Assembly (NCBI RefSeq): GCF_048060115.1
Contig: NZ_JBHMIM010000012.1
Span: 1 to 64,000 of the forward strand
Direction of reading: 5' to 3'
Length of the DNA stretch: 64,000 bases
From: Micromonospora_E sp048060115
GTDB lineage: Bacteria > Actinomycetota > Actinomycetes > Mycobacteriales > Micromonosporaceae
Part shown: positions 40,209 through 48,429 of the stretch, one piece after another
Layout: the number at the start of each line of letters is the position of its first letter
How positions within the stretch are numbered: the stretch's first letter is position 1
The notes under the pieces: model-generated
Databases searched by the model: none
Told to the model about the DNA's origin: nothing
The model's input: only the letters and a program-made list of their open reading frames with translations
Program-made: the position numbers and the translations under genes

Positions 40209-40247
40209 GCCCCTCCGGCGCCGCGTGCAGAGCGGCACCGGAGGGGC
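40209..40247 (-). terminator. Strong hairpin downstream of the secreted protein gene
   Basis: A 10-bp perfect stem, GCCCCTCCGG (40209-40218) with CCGGAGGGGC (40238-40247), encloses an inner 5-bp stem GCCGC/GCGGC separated by one mismatch. It begins 45 bp beyond the stop of the 40292-40747 gene, and a short T-rich stretch follows on the minus strand. Good intrinsic terminator candidate. Confidence 0.7.
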
Positions 40248-40291
40248 CGGTTCCCGGGTGAGCGGCGGGAACCCGTCTGGTCCAGCCCAGG

Positions 40292-40747
40292 TCAGCTGGT
40301 GTGCAACTGACAGGTGGCCAACGGCTCCAGACCGCCCGAAAGCTCACCTTCACGGCCGATCGAGGTCGCGATCCGCTCCAGCGCCGCGGTCCGCTTGTCC
40401 GCCAACGGCCCGAGAATCGCGTTGTTCACGAAGTTGGCGCCGCCCTGCCCCTGACTGCTGATCAGCCGCGCGTTCGCCTCGACGATCTGCGTCTCCAGCG
40501 CCTGCAGGTTCCGGTCCACCTCGGCCTGCGCCGAAGCCGGCACCGCCGGCAACCGGTCGGCGACACTCGGACACACGATGGTGCCGACGTCAGCGGCGGT
40601 GACAGTGTCCGCTGACGCCAGGCCCAGTCCGGCCCCCATGATCACGGCGGCCAGGCCGAGCGTGCCGCCGATCTTCCACCGTCGGGACTGCAACGGCGAC
40701 GGACCGACCGGGTGATGGACTCTGCGTCGAGGAGAACGCGTGTTCAT
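40292..40747 (-). CDS. Small secreted two-cysteine protein
   Basis: 151 residues from ATG 40747 (a TTG 15 bp upstream is possible). A basic N-terminus and a hydrophobic segment (GGTLGLAAVIMGAGLGLASA, about 27-46) form a signal peptide or anchor. The mature part is helical with one Cys at each end (TIVCPSV and LATCQLHTS), able to form a disulfide. It contains NNAILGPLADKRTAALERI, a motif shared with the protein at 62824-63345. No function is known. It is monocistronic with a strong terminator. Confidence 0.7.
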   Translation of the reverse strand: MNTRSPRRRVHHPVGPSPLQSRRWKIGGTLGLAAVIMGAGLGLASADTVTAADVGTIVCPSVADRLPAVPASAQAEVDRNLQALETQIVEANARLISSQGQGGANFVNNAILGPLADKRTAALERIATSIGREGELSGGLEPLATCQLHTS

Positions 40748-41330
40748 GCGACTGAAACCCAACCCTTCTGGGGCAGCTGCCGGTCGCCGCCCGCTCGATC
40801 GACGGCATTCCGGTGGGCCGCAAGGCCCGTGGCCGACGACGCCCCGAGCGTGGGGTCACCGGACACTGTCGGAAATCTTCTGGCGAGGCGTCGGCGATCT
40901 CAGCCGCTGTCTCGTCCATGCATACGGCGGTCCGACGGGGAGGGTTCAACCTCCGCGAGAGCCATTCGGCAGACCCGGCAGACGCAACCACCCCCGGCCG
41001 ATCAGCAGGAGACGACGGTCCGCGACGAACACGGCGGGATCCAGCCGAAAATCAGGCGGGGCGACGCAGCCGACTCTTGCGGGAGACCGACGTTAAGGCG
41101 CGCCGCCCCGCTCACACACACTACTCCCGCACCCTGCGAAAAGGATTGCTGGACGCGCTGTAGCGGACTAGCAATTGCTTGGCCGCAGCCGGGGCGCGGA
41201 CTGCGGCTGGCTGATCAGCTGATCAGCCACGGCGAACGTGGCGGGGCGGCGGCCCAGCCGTGACGGACAGCCGAGCCGGCGGTGCGCCGCTGCCGGCACG
41301 GCCCGCCCTCGGGTGCGAGAATCGACGGCG
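40748..41330. other. 583-bp region rich in dyad symmetry, no gene
   Basis: No ORF here has convincing coding features; the overlapping frames are short and Arg-rich. The right part holds three consecutive symmetric elements: AGCAATTGCT at 41170-41179, an inverted repeat GCCGCAG/CTGCGGC at about 41182-41207, and a 22-bp perfect palindrome at 41208-41229. It probably includes the promoter of the secreted-protein gene and operators for it or for the PPOX gene. Confidence 0.45.
41208..41229. promoter_or_regulatory. 22-bp perfect palindrome
   Basis: The sequence at 41208-41229 equals its own reverse complement over all 22 bases, with CTGATCAG occurring in each half about an AGCT centre. It lies 102 bp upstream of the PPOX start. 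Length and perfection are typical of TetR- or MarR-type operators, but no such regulator gene is adjacent. Confidence 0.5.
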
Positions 41331-41728
41331 ATGGCCACCACCGACCCGCACGCGCCCAGTGCCGCGCTTCGCGACTTCTGGCGAGAACGACACCTGTGCT
41401 CGCTGACCACCCTGCGCGGCGACGGCAGCCCGCACGTCGTTCCGGTCGGCGTCACCTTCGATCCCGACGACGGCACCGCCCTGGTGATCACCTCCGGTCG
41501 GTCCCGCAAAGCCGTGCACGTCCGCACCAGCGGCGCGGCCGGTGCCCGGGTGGCGGTCTCGACGGGCGACGGTGGTCGACGCTCGAGGGCCAGGCATGGA
41601 TCCGCGACGATCCGCAGACGGTCCGCGACGCCGAGGCACGCTACGCCCAGCGCTACCGGACGCCACGCCCGAACCCGGACCGGGTGGTCATCGTGATCAA
41701 GGTCACCCGCCGGCTCGGCAATCTTTGA
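41331..41728 (+). pseudogene. PPOX (pyridoxamine-phosphate-oxidase-like, F420/FMN) family gene with a frameshift
   Basis: From ATG 41331 the frame encodes a family-typical start (LRDFWRERHLCSLTTLRGDG, HVVPVGVTFDPDDGTALVIT, RKAVHVR) and then loses similarity after about 41565. The continuation (DGRRWSTLEGQAWIRDDPQT, later NPDRVVIVIKVTRRLGNL) lies in the -1 frame and ends at TGA 41728. Joined, the product would be about 133 residues, the normal length of F420-dependent PPOX-class oxidoreductases. One base (mod 3) is missing around 41560-41585. This is either a true pseudogene or a sequencing error; programmed frameshifting is unlikely, as no slippery sequence was seen. Confidence 0.75.
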
Positions 41729-41838
41729 TCCGACGACCGCTCCGACGACCCCGCCGATCGCCGATCACTCGGCGGGCGACATCCGCAACCGGCAGGGTGG
41801 CGGTGACCGCGGTCGGCACCAGGGGTTACCGTCCCACC

Positions 41839-43068
41839 ATGCCCCCCACTCGCGGTCCTGCCATGGTCACCGTCGTCGGCATCGGTGCCGACGGGTGGGA
41901 CGGACTGTCCGGCGCCGGCCGTGCGGCGCTACGCGTGGCCACCGTACTGATGGGCAGCCGACGACAGATCGACCTGATCCCGGTGCCGCACCGGCCGGCG
42001 GCCACCGTCGCCTGGCCGACGCCGCTCCTCACTCACCTGCCCGGACTCATCGACGAACAGCGCGGACAGCATGTCGCGGTGCTGGCCAGCGGCGACCCGA
42101 TGCACTACGGAATCGGTAGCACCCTCGTCCGGCTGCTCGGCACCGAGCGCGTACGGGCGGTGCCCCACCCGTCGGCGACCTCCCTGACCTGTGCCCGACT
42201 CGGTTGGCCGATCGAAGAGGTCGACGTGATCAGCACCGTCGGTCGCCCGGTACAACTGCTGCATCCGTGGATACAGCCGCACCGGCGCCTGGTGGTGCTG
42301 AGCTCAGGCGCCGACACCCCCGGCGAGGTGGCCGGACTGCTGACCTCCCGAGGGTACGGGCCGAGCGCGCTGACCGTGCTCGAGCAACTCGGCGGCGTGC
42401 GAGAGCGGGTACGGACCGTCGCCGCACAGGACTGGTCCGGCCCCGCCCCCGACCCGCTCAACGTGGTCGCGGTGCAGTGCCGGGCCGAGCCGCACATTGT
42501 GCCGTTGCCCCGCGTTCCCGGGCTACCGGACGACACCTACCAGCATGACGGGCAGCTGACCAAACGCGAGGTACGGGCGATCACGCTGGCCCGACTGGGC
42601 CCGCTGCCGGGGCACCTGCTCTGGGACATTGGTGCTGGTTCGGGCAGCATCGCCATCGAGTGGGCACGGACCCACCCGCAGTGCCGGTCGATCGCCGTCG
42701 AGCAGGATCCACAGCGGGCGCGACGGATCGTCGACAACGCGACGGCACTCGGCGTACCAGGGGTGCGGGTGGTCACCGGGACAGCACCCGACTCGCTCGC
42801 CGGGCTCGATCCCCCGGACGCGGTGTTCGTCGGCGGCGGGGTCACCACCTACGGGCTACTCGACACCGCCTGGTCGGCGCTGCGACCCGGTGGCCGGCTG
42901 GTTGTCAACGCGGTCACCCTGGAGTCCGAGGCCGTACTGGCCGACTGGTACGCCCGGTTCGGTGGTGACCTGGCCCGGATCACGATCAACCGGGCCGCAC
43001 CGGTCGGCGGCTTCACCGGTTGGCGGCCACTGATGCCGGTCACCCAGTGGGTGGTGCACCGGTCGTGA
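41839..43068 (+). CDS. cobL: Precorrin-6Y C5,15-methyltransferase (decarboxylating)
   Basis: Two-domain cobalamin enzyme of about 409 residues. The N-terminal CbiE half (TVVGIGADGWDGLSGAGR, then VLASGDPMHYGIGSTL) is a corrinoid tetrapyrrole methylase; the C-terminal CbiT half (LWDIGAGSGSIAIEWAR motif I, then AVFVGGGVTTYGLLD) is a Rossmann methyltransferase that also removes the ring C acetate carboxyl. It methylates C5 and C15 of precorrin-6B to give precorrin-8X. The start may be ATG 41839 or ATG 41863; neither has a clear ribosome site, and the second matches the usual N-terminus. Its TGA overlaps the cobM GTG (GTGA), making a tight operon. Confidence 0.93.
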   Translation: MPPTRGPAMVTVVGIGADGWDGLSGAGRAALRVATVLMGSRRQIDLIPVPHRPAATVAWPTPLLTHLPGLIDEQRGQHVAVLASGDPMHYGIGSTLVRLLGTERVRAVPHPSATSLTCARLGWPIEEVDVISTVGRPVQLLHPWIQPHRRLVVLSSGADTPGEVAGLLTSRGYGPSALTVLEQLGGVRERVRTVAAQDWSGPAPDPLNVVAVQCRAEPHIVPLPRVPGLPDDTYQHDGQLTKREVRAITLARLGPLPGHLLWDIGAGSGSIAIEWARTHPQCRSIAVEQDPQRARRIVDNATALGVPGVRVVTGTAPDSLAGLDPPDAVFVGGGVTTYGLLDTAWSALRPGGRLVVNAVTLESEAVLADWYARFGGDLARITINRAAPVGGFTGWRPLMPVTQWVVHRS

Positions 43069-43808
43069 CCGTCCACTTCATAGGCGCCGGCCCCGGTGCC
43101 GCCGACCTGATAACCGTCCGTGGCCGCGACGCCATCGCCGCCAGCCCGGTCTGCCTGTACGCCGGCAGCCTGGTGCCGGCGGAACTGCTCGCCCACTGCC
43201 CCGCCGGGACACGTCTGGTGGACACCGCCAACCTCACCCTCGACGAGATCGTCACCGAGATGGTCACCGCGCACGCCGCCGGGCTGGACGTGGCCCGGCT
43301 GCACTCCGGCGACCCGTCGGTGTTCAGCGCTGTGGCGGAGCAGATCCGCCGGCTCGATGTGGCGGGGGTGCCGTACCGCATCGTGCCCGGGGTGCCGGCG
43401 TTCGCCGCGGCCGCCGCGGCGCTCGGCCGGGAGCTGACGGTGCCAGGTGTCGGGCAGACGGTGATCCTGACCCGGGTGTCGGCACAGTCGACCCCGATGC
43501 CGCCGGGTGAGGAGCTGGCCACCCTCGGCGCGACCCGGGCCACCCTCGTGCTGCACCTGGCGGTGCAGCGCATCGACGCGGTCGTCGCCGACCTGCTGCC
43601 GCACTACGGCGCGGACTGTCCGGTGGCGGTGGTCGTCCGGGCGAGCCGCCCCGACGAGGTGGTGCTGCGTGGAACGCTGGCCGACATCGCCGCATCGGTG
43701 CACGCAGCCGGCGTCGTACGCACCGCGGTCATCATCGTCGGTGCGGTCCTGGGCGCCGCCGGTTTTCCGGACAGCCATCTCTACAGCGCCGGCCGGTGCC
43801 GGCAGTGA
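43065..43808 (+). CDS. cobM: Precorrin-4 C11-methyltransferase
   Basis: 247 residues from GTG 43065, overlapping cobL by 4 bp. Tetrapyrrole methylase fold with HFIGAGPGAADLITVRG (SAM-binding N-terminal loop), LHSGDPSVFSAVAEQI, and PGVPAFAAAAAALGRELTVP. It transfers a methyl group to C11 of precorrin-4, giving precorrin-5, just before the CobF step in the aerobic route. Its TGA overlaps the cobK GTG in the same GTGA fashion, so the three genes are likely translated from one mRNA by coupled reinitiation. Confidence 0.95.
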   Translation: MTVHFIGAGPGAADLITVRGRDAIAASPVCLYAGSLVPAELLAHCPAGTRLVDTANLTLDEIVTEMVTAHAAGLDVARLHSGDPSVFSAVAEQIRRLDVAGVPYRIVPGVPAFAAAAAALGRELTVPGVGQTVILTRVSAQSTPMPPGEELATLGATRATLVLHLAVQRIDAVVADLLPHYGADCPVAVVVRASRPDEVVLRGTLADIAASVHAAGVVRTAVIIVGAVLGAAGFPDSHLYSAGRCRQ

Positions 43809-44632
43809 CCACCAGCGGACGGATCCGGGCTGGCGGCCGCGCCGGGCCACGGCTGCGGGTGTTGATCCTCGGCGGTACGGCGCAGGCCCGCCAACTGGCC
43901 GCTGAAGCTACCGCGGTCACGGACGCGCCCCCGGCCGGGCGAGTGGTGACCTCGCTGGCCGGCCGGGTCGCCCGCCCCCGGCTGCCGGCCGGCGAGACCC
44001 GCGTCGGCGGCTTCGGCGGACCCGACGGGCTGGCCCGTTGGCTGCGCGACGAGCAGATCAGCGCGGTGGTCGACGCCACCCATCCGTTCGCCACCCGGAT
44101 CGCCGCGTCGGCGGTCGCCGCCTGTACCGAGACCGGGATTCCGCTGCTGGTGCTGCGCCGTCCCGGCTGGGTCGCCGGCCCCGGCGACGACTGGCACCGG
44201 GTGCTGGACCTGGGCGCTGCGGCAGCAGCATTGCCGGTGCTCGGCCGGCGGGCGATGCTGACCACCGGCCGGCAGAGCCTGCCCGCCTTCGCACCACTGG
44301 ACGGGATCTTCTTCCTGATCCGCACAGTGGATCCGCCGCAGCCACCGTTGCCGGCCGACCGGGTGCTACTGCTCGACCGAGGTCCGTACACGGTGGAGGG
44401 TGAGGTGGCGTTGATGCGCCGGCACGACATCGACGTGCTGGTCACCAAGGACAGCGGCGGCGAGGAGACAGCGGCCAAGCTGACCGCTGCCAACCGTCTC
44501 GGGTTGCCGGTGCTGATGGTGGACCGGGCCCCGGCACCGGACACGGCGACGGTCGCCACCGTCGACGCGGCCCTCGCCTGGCTACTCGCCCTGCCCCAGT
44601 CCGCCGGGGCATCGGGTGATCAGACCGGGTAG
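43805..44632 (+). CDS. cobK: Precorrin-6A reductase
   Basis: 275 residues from GTG 43805; another GTG nine bases earlier is less likely because the first gives the GTGA overlap with cobM. NADPH-dependent reductase converting precorrin-6A to 6B: VLILGGTAQARQLAAEA (nucleotide loop), VVDATHPFATRIAASAV, and TKDSGGEETAAKLTAANRLG near the end, all CobK/CbiJ hallmarks. Its TAG lies inside the 3' end of the convergent cobIJ gene (13-bp overlap). Confidence 0.94.
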   Translation: MTTSGRIRAGGRAGPRLRVLILGGTAQARQLAAEATAVTDAPPAGRVVTSLAGRVARPRLPAGETRVGGFGGPDGLARWLRDEQISAVVDATHPFATRIAASAVAACTETGIPLLVLRRPGWVAGPGDDWHRVLDLGAAAAALPVLGRRAMLTTGRQSLPAFAPLDGIFFLIRTVDPPQPPLPADRVLLLDRGPYTVEGEVALMRRHDIDVLVTKDSGGEETAAKLTAANRLGLPVLMVDRAPAPDTATVATVDAALAWLLALPQSAGASGDQTG

Positions 44633-46227
44633 CGGCGCGGAGTGAACACCACCGGCGGACCATCACCGGTCGAGGCGACCCGGGTGGTGGACGAGCCGAC
44701 GATCAACAGCGTCCGCATGTCCACCATCGCCGGATCCAGCTGGGCCAACTCCACCACCTCGAGCCGTTCGCCAACGCCACCGACATCGCGGCCGAGCACC
44801 ACCGGGGTACCCGCCGCCCGGTGCTCCAGCAACAGGTCCCGGGCCTTCGCCAGCTGCCAGGTGCGACTGCGCGACGCCGGGTTGTAGATGGCGATCACCA
44901 GGTCGGCCCGGGCGGCGGCTAGCAGCCGCCGTTCGATCACCGGCCATGGTTTGAGCTGGTCCGACAGCGACAGCACACAGTAGTCGTGGCCGAGCGGGGC
45001 ACCGACCCGGCTCGCCACCGCCTGAGCCGCGGTCACCCCGGGCAACACCCGCACCGGCACACCCTTCCAGCGCGGCTCGGCTGCGACCTCCAGCACGGCC
45101 GCGGCCATCGCGAACACGCCGGGGTCGCCGGAGGAGACCACCGCCACCCGGGCACCGTCGGCCGCCAACTCCAACGCGTACGCGGCTCGTTGCGCCTCGA
45201 CCCGGTTGTCCGACGGATGCCTGCGCTGGCGCGGGTTGACCGCCACCCGGTCGAGATACGGCCCGTAGCCGACCAGGTCGTCGGCGGCGGCCAGGACTGC
45301 CTGAGCCTGCGGAGTGATCCAGTCCCGCCCGGCCGGACCGAGCCCGACCACCACGACCTCGCCCGGGCCGGACACGGCGTTGACCACTCGTGCCTGCTCG
45401 GCGTCACCCGGCACCGCGACGGCATCACCCGGCACCGCGGTTGCAGGACCTGGCGTCGCAGCGACGTCGCCCGGTACCGACGTTGCGACGCCGCCGAGTC
45501 GGCTGGCCAGCAGTGCGAGCGAGAAGTACGGCACCGTGTCCGGGTCGACGCCGGCCAGTGGTTCGACGCGCTCGCCGTCGGTGCTGGCCCGCTCGACATA
45601 CCAGGCGTCGTCGAGCCGGCCGGCGGCCGCCAGCGCCTCGCGTACGGCGGGGAACGTCCGACCGAGCTTGAGCACGACGGCGGCGTCGGTGTCGGCGAGC
45701 CGGCGGTCCAGCTCCTCCGTCGGTAGCGTGCCGGGCAGCACGGTCAGCACCTCGTCGGCCTCGACCAGCGGCTGGCCCAACGCCGCGGCCGCGCCGCTCA
45801 TCGAGGTGACTCCGGGCACCACCTCGGTGCGGTAGCGGTGCGCCAGGCGCTTGTGTAGGTGCATGTAGGAGCCGTAGAAGAGCGGGTCGCCTTCGGCGAG
45901 CACCACCACCGTCCGCCCGGCGTCGAGGTGGACGGCGAGCCGGCGCGCGCAGTCGGCGTAGAACTCCTGCATCGCCGCCCGGTAGCCACCCGGATGGGAG
46001 CTCTTCTCTGTCGTCACCGGATAGACCAGCGGCTCCTCGACCTGCCCGGGACGCAGGTAGGGTTCGGCGATCGACCGGGCGACGCTGCGGCCGTGCCGGG
46101 CACTGTGGTAGGCCACCACGTCGGCGGCCCCGATCAGCCGGGACGCCTTGACGGTGACCAGGTCCGGGTCACCGGGCCCGAGACCAACTCCATAAAGCCG
46201 GCCCGGCCCGTTCGCTGCTGTGGTCAC
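44620..46227 (-). CDS. cobIJ: Fused precorrin-2 C20- / precorrin-3B C17-methyltransferase
   Basis: 535 residues from GTG 46227, overlapping the cobH stop by 4 bp (ATG 46239 is an alternative). The first half is CobI (LYGVGLGPGDPDLVTVKASR, then LAEGDPLFYGSYMHLHKRL), the second CobJ (VVVVGLGPAGRDWITPQA, VVSSGDPGVFAMAAAVLEVA, HDYCVLSLSDQLKPW). It makes two steps: C20 methylation of precorrin-2 and ring contraction with C17 methylation of precorrin-3B, flanking the CobG step. A linker of about 35 residues with repeats of VPGDA-type (about 250-285) joins the halves. Fusion of these domains is common in actinobacteria. Confidence 0.95.
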   Translation of the reverse strand: MTTAANGPGRLYGVGLGPGDPDLVTVKASRLIGAADVVAYHSARHGRSVARSIAEPYLRPGQVEEPLVYPVTTEKSSHPGGYRAAMQEFYADCARRLAVHLDAGRTVVVLAEGDPLFYGSYMHLHKRLAHRYRTEVVPGVTSMSGAAAALGQPLVEADEVLTVLPGTLPTEELDRRLADTDAAVVLKLGRTFPAVREALAAAGRLDDAWYVERASTDGERVEPLAGVDPDTVPYFSLALLASRLGGVATSVPGDVAATPGPATAVPGDAVAVPGDAEQARVVNAVSGPGEVVVVGLGPAGRDWITPQAQAVLAAADDLVGYGPYLDRVAVNPRQRRHPSDNRVEAQRAAYALELAADGARVAVVSSGDPGVFAMAAAVLEVAAEPRWKGVPVRVLPGVTAAQAVASRVGAPLGHDYCVLSLSDQLKPWPVIERRLLAAARADLVIAIYNPASRSRTWQLAKARDLLLEHRAAGTPVVLGRDVGGVGERLEVVELAQLDPAMVDMRTLLIVGSSTTRVASTGDGPPVVFTPRRYPV

Positions 46228-46862
46228 CGAATCCCCCATCCCTCGTCGTCGCTGGCGATCGCGTTGACTGCTGCGGCGGCCATCGCGCTGCCACCGCGCC
46301 GACCCCGTACCACCAGGTGTTCCACCCCGCTGGAGTGCCCGACGAGCGCCAGTTTCGACTCCGCCGCGCCGATGAAGCCAACCGGTACGCCGAGTACCGC
46401 GGCCGGCCGGGCGGCACCGGACCCGATCAGCTCCAGCAGCCGGAACAGCGCCGTCGGGGCGTTGCCGACTGCGACGACCGCGCCGTCGAGTCGGTCGCCC
46501 CACAGGTCCACGGCAGCGGCGCTGCGGGTGGTGCCCAGCCGGGCTGCCAGCTCCGGCACCCCGGGATCGGTCAACGTGCACAGCACCGGGTTGTCGGCGG
46601 GCAGCCGTAGGCGGGTGATGCCGGCCGCGACCATGGTGGCGTCGCAGAGCACCGGTGCCCCGGCCCGCAACGCGGACCGGGCCGCGGCGACGACCTGGGG
46701 CGAGAAGATCAGATCCTCGACGAGGTCGACCATGCCACAGGAATGGATCATCCGGACAGCGACCCGGGCCTGTTCGGCGGTGAACCGGCTCAGGTCGGTC
46801 TCGGCTCGGATGGTGGCGAACGACTGCCGGTAGATCTCGGCCCCGTCGCGGACGTGTTCCAT
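46224..46862 (-). CDS. cobH: Precorrin-8X methylmutase
   Basis: 212 residues from ATG 46862, which has GAGGAG five bases upstream and overlaps the cobG stop by one base (TGATG). It moves the C11 methyl group to C12, giving hydrogenobyrinate. Conserved segments include RMIHSCGMVDLVEDLIFSP with the active-site His, CDATMVAAGITR, AVGNAPTALFRLLELI, PVGFIGAAESKLAL and the C-terminal RGRRGGSAMAAAAVNA. It is central in the cobG-cobH-cobIJ operon. Confidence 0.96.
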   Translation of the reverse strand: MEHVRDGAEIYRQSFATIRAETDLSRFTAEQARVAVRMIHSCGMVDLVEDLIFSPQVVAAARSALRAGAPVLCDATMVAAGITRLRLPADNPVLCTLTDPGVPELAARLGTTRSAAAVDLWGDRLDGAVVAVGNAPTALFRLLELIGSGAARPAAVLGVPVGFIGAAESKLALVGHSSGVEHLVVRGRRGGSAMAAAAVNAIASDDEGWGIR

Positions 46863-48181
46863 CACGGCTCCTCACGTGCGGTGCGGACGGCGGCGGCCAA
46901 CGCCGCGCCTGGTAGAACGTGGACGGCGGACCGGCCGGTGGCGTCCACCTGGTAGCCGTCGCCGGTGGCGAGCACCCGCACGACCCGGCCGGTCGGGGTA
47001 CCGCAGCCACGTTCACAGCCGATCCAGTGCACCGGCAGGCCGACCCCGGCCGGGTCCGACCGGTCGCCGTGCGCCGCTGTCGCGTCGGCCCGGACATCGG
47101 CCCGGGATCGGAGACACCCGGGCCGGCCGGCGCAGGCGGTGACGCCGAGCCAGGGTGATCCGGGGTCGGTGACGAGTCCTGCGGTGCGCAGCCGACCCGC
47201 CCAGTCCGGCGCGTCGATGACGGTGGGCAGCACCACCGCCCGCCACGGGGTGATCCGTAGCTGCGGCGAGGCGGCGGCGAGCAGGTCTGCCTGCCCGGCG
47301 GTGAGCCGTCCCAACGGGACGGCCAGGACCAGAGCGTGGTCGCCGTCGGGGCGACGCAGGACGCCCACCGACGGTTCGGGTATGTGCCGTGGCAGCGGCC
47401 GCCGGTGCGCCGTCGGCACCTGGTGGACCCCCGGCTCGGTGGCGACCCGCGCGATGATCCGGGCCACCTCGGCGGCGGTCAGGTCACCGACCCGCCAGAT
47501 GGTGCCGTCCACGGCCCGCTGGTCGGCGACGAAGCCTCGGGCGACCGCGACGGCCACCCGTACCGCGTCGGAGTGGCCGGTGCGCAGTCCGTGGTCGACG
47601 CCGGCGAGCGCGACGACGACCAATCCGTCCGTGCCGGGCAGCAGGCCCACGTCGGGACGCGCCGAGATGGTGTCGCCGCGCCCGTCGTCCACAGCGAACA
47701 GGAAACGCCCGGACAGCCGGGTCAGCTGCGGCTGGGCGCAGATCGCCGCATCTAGCGCCCGGACCTGCGCCGCGACGTTCCAGTCCGGCACGTTGTCCAC
47801 CCCGGCAAGGGGGGAGCCGAGGATGTTGCGGACCCGGTCGTGACCCGGCGTGGGCAGCAGACCGGCGGCGCTCAACCGGCCGGCGAGCGCCTCGGCGGCG
47901 TCGACGTCGACCCCGCGTAGCTGTACGTTCGCCCGGCTGGTCAGCTCCAATCGCCCATCGCCGAGCTCGCGGGCGGCGGCGGCCAGGGCGGTCAGCTGGC
48001 CGGCGGTGAGCAGTCCGCCCGGGCAGCGGATCCGGGCAAGGTGTCCGTCGGCGGCCTGATGCAGCTGCAACGCGCCGGGACAGGCGTCGGGGCCGCCCCG
48101 GACGGGCGGCGACGGCGAGGCTGGCACGCGGCGGATACTACGGGCTGCCCCCAGGAGACGACGTGGTCGCGGCGATTTCAT
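46862..48181 (-). CDS. cobG: Precorrin-3B synthase
   Basis: About 439 residues. A sulfite/nitrite-reductase-fold monooxygenase that uses oxygen to hydroxylate C20 of precorrin-3A, the step that marks the aerobic B12 route. ARIRCPGGLLTAGQLTAL and LTSRANVQLRG are the ferredoxin-like N-domain. The [4Fe-4S] ligands are VTACAGRPGCLRS and IGCERGCG. The start is uncertain: ATG 48181 has AAGG close upstream, while GTG 48127 gives the more usual family N-terminus (VPASPSPPVRGGPDACPGAL). It is divergent from cobN, and its own leader does not contain the riboswitch. Confidence 0.92.
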   Translation of the reverse strand: MKSPRPRRLLGAARSIRRVPASPSPPVRGGPDACPGALQLHQAADGHLARIRCPGGLLTAGQLTALAAAARELGDGRLELTSRANVQLRGVDVDAAEALAGRLSAAGLLPTPGHDRVRNILGSPLAGVDNVPDWNVAAQVRALDAAICAQPQLTRLSGRFLFAVDDGRGDTISARPDVGLLPGTDGLVVVALAGVDHGLRTGHSDAVRVAVAVARGFVADQRAVDGTIWRVGDLTAAEVARIIARVATEPGVHQVPTAHRRPLPRHIPEPSVGVLRRPDGDHALVLAVPLGRLTAGQADLLAAASPQLRITPWRAVVLPTVIDAPDWAGRLRTAGLVTDPGSPWLGVTACAGRPGCLRSRADVRADATAAHGDRSDPAGVGLPVHWIGCERGCGTPTGRVVRVLATGDGYQVDATGRSAVHVLPGAALAAAVRTAREEP

Positions 48182-48187
48182 CACACC

Positions 48188-48216
48188 TTGACGAAACGTC
48201 TGTCAGTCGTGACAGT
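48188..48216 (+). promoter_or_regulatory. Candidate cobN promoter with embedded dyad
   Basis: TTGACG (48188-48193), 17 bp, GACAGT (48211-48216) reads towards cobN and would start transcription where the riboswitch begins. A perfect dyad CTGTCA-GTCG-TGACAG (48200-48215) overlaps the spacer and -10 and could be a protein operator acting on both cobN and cobG. Confidence 0.4.
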
Positions 48217-48219
48217 TGT

Positions 48220-48385
48220 CGGTAGCCAGCTGCGGCGGCACGTGGAGGAAGCCGGTGTGATTCCGGCGCGGTCCCGCCACTGTCACCGGGGAGCAGACCC
48301 CACCGAAGGCCACGGCCCCGATCCACGGGGCGGGAAGGCCGGGGCGAGCGTCGATCCGGGAGCCAGGAGACTCCGGTCGCCGCGA
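48220..48385 (+). promoter_or_regulatory. Cobalamin riboswitch controlling cobN
   Basis: The leader carries the AdoCbl riboswitch landmarks in order: GGAGGAAGCCGGTG, GCCACTGTCACCGGGG (conserved GCCACTG core), and the B12 box AGCCAGGAGACTC at 48361-48373. A CGGGG-CCCCG hairpin at 48395-48410 abuts the ribosome site AGGGAGGA (48411-48418) before the cobN ATG. This suggests translational control: bound cobalamin would mask the ribosome site. Only cobN is on this strand. Confidence 0.92.
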
Positions 48386-48429
48386 CCGACGACCCGGGGC
48401 GCGGACCCCGAGGGAGGACCAGGCATCCC

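Noticed and set aside
40748..41330. Arg-rich frames such as 40712-41263 as a gene
   Set aside because: Several overlapping frames are equally open, none has a ribosome site or a recognisable fold, and the segment is full of dyads.
46224..46865. GTG 46865 as the cobH start
   Set aside because: ATG 46862 has better spacing to GAGGAG; the difference is one codon.
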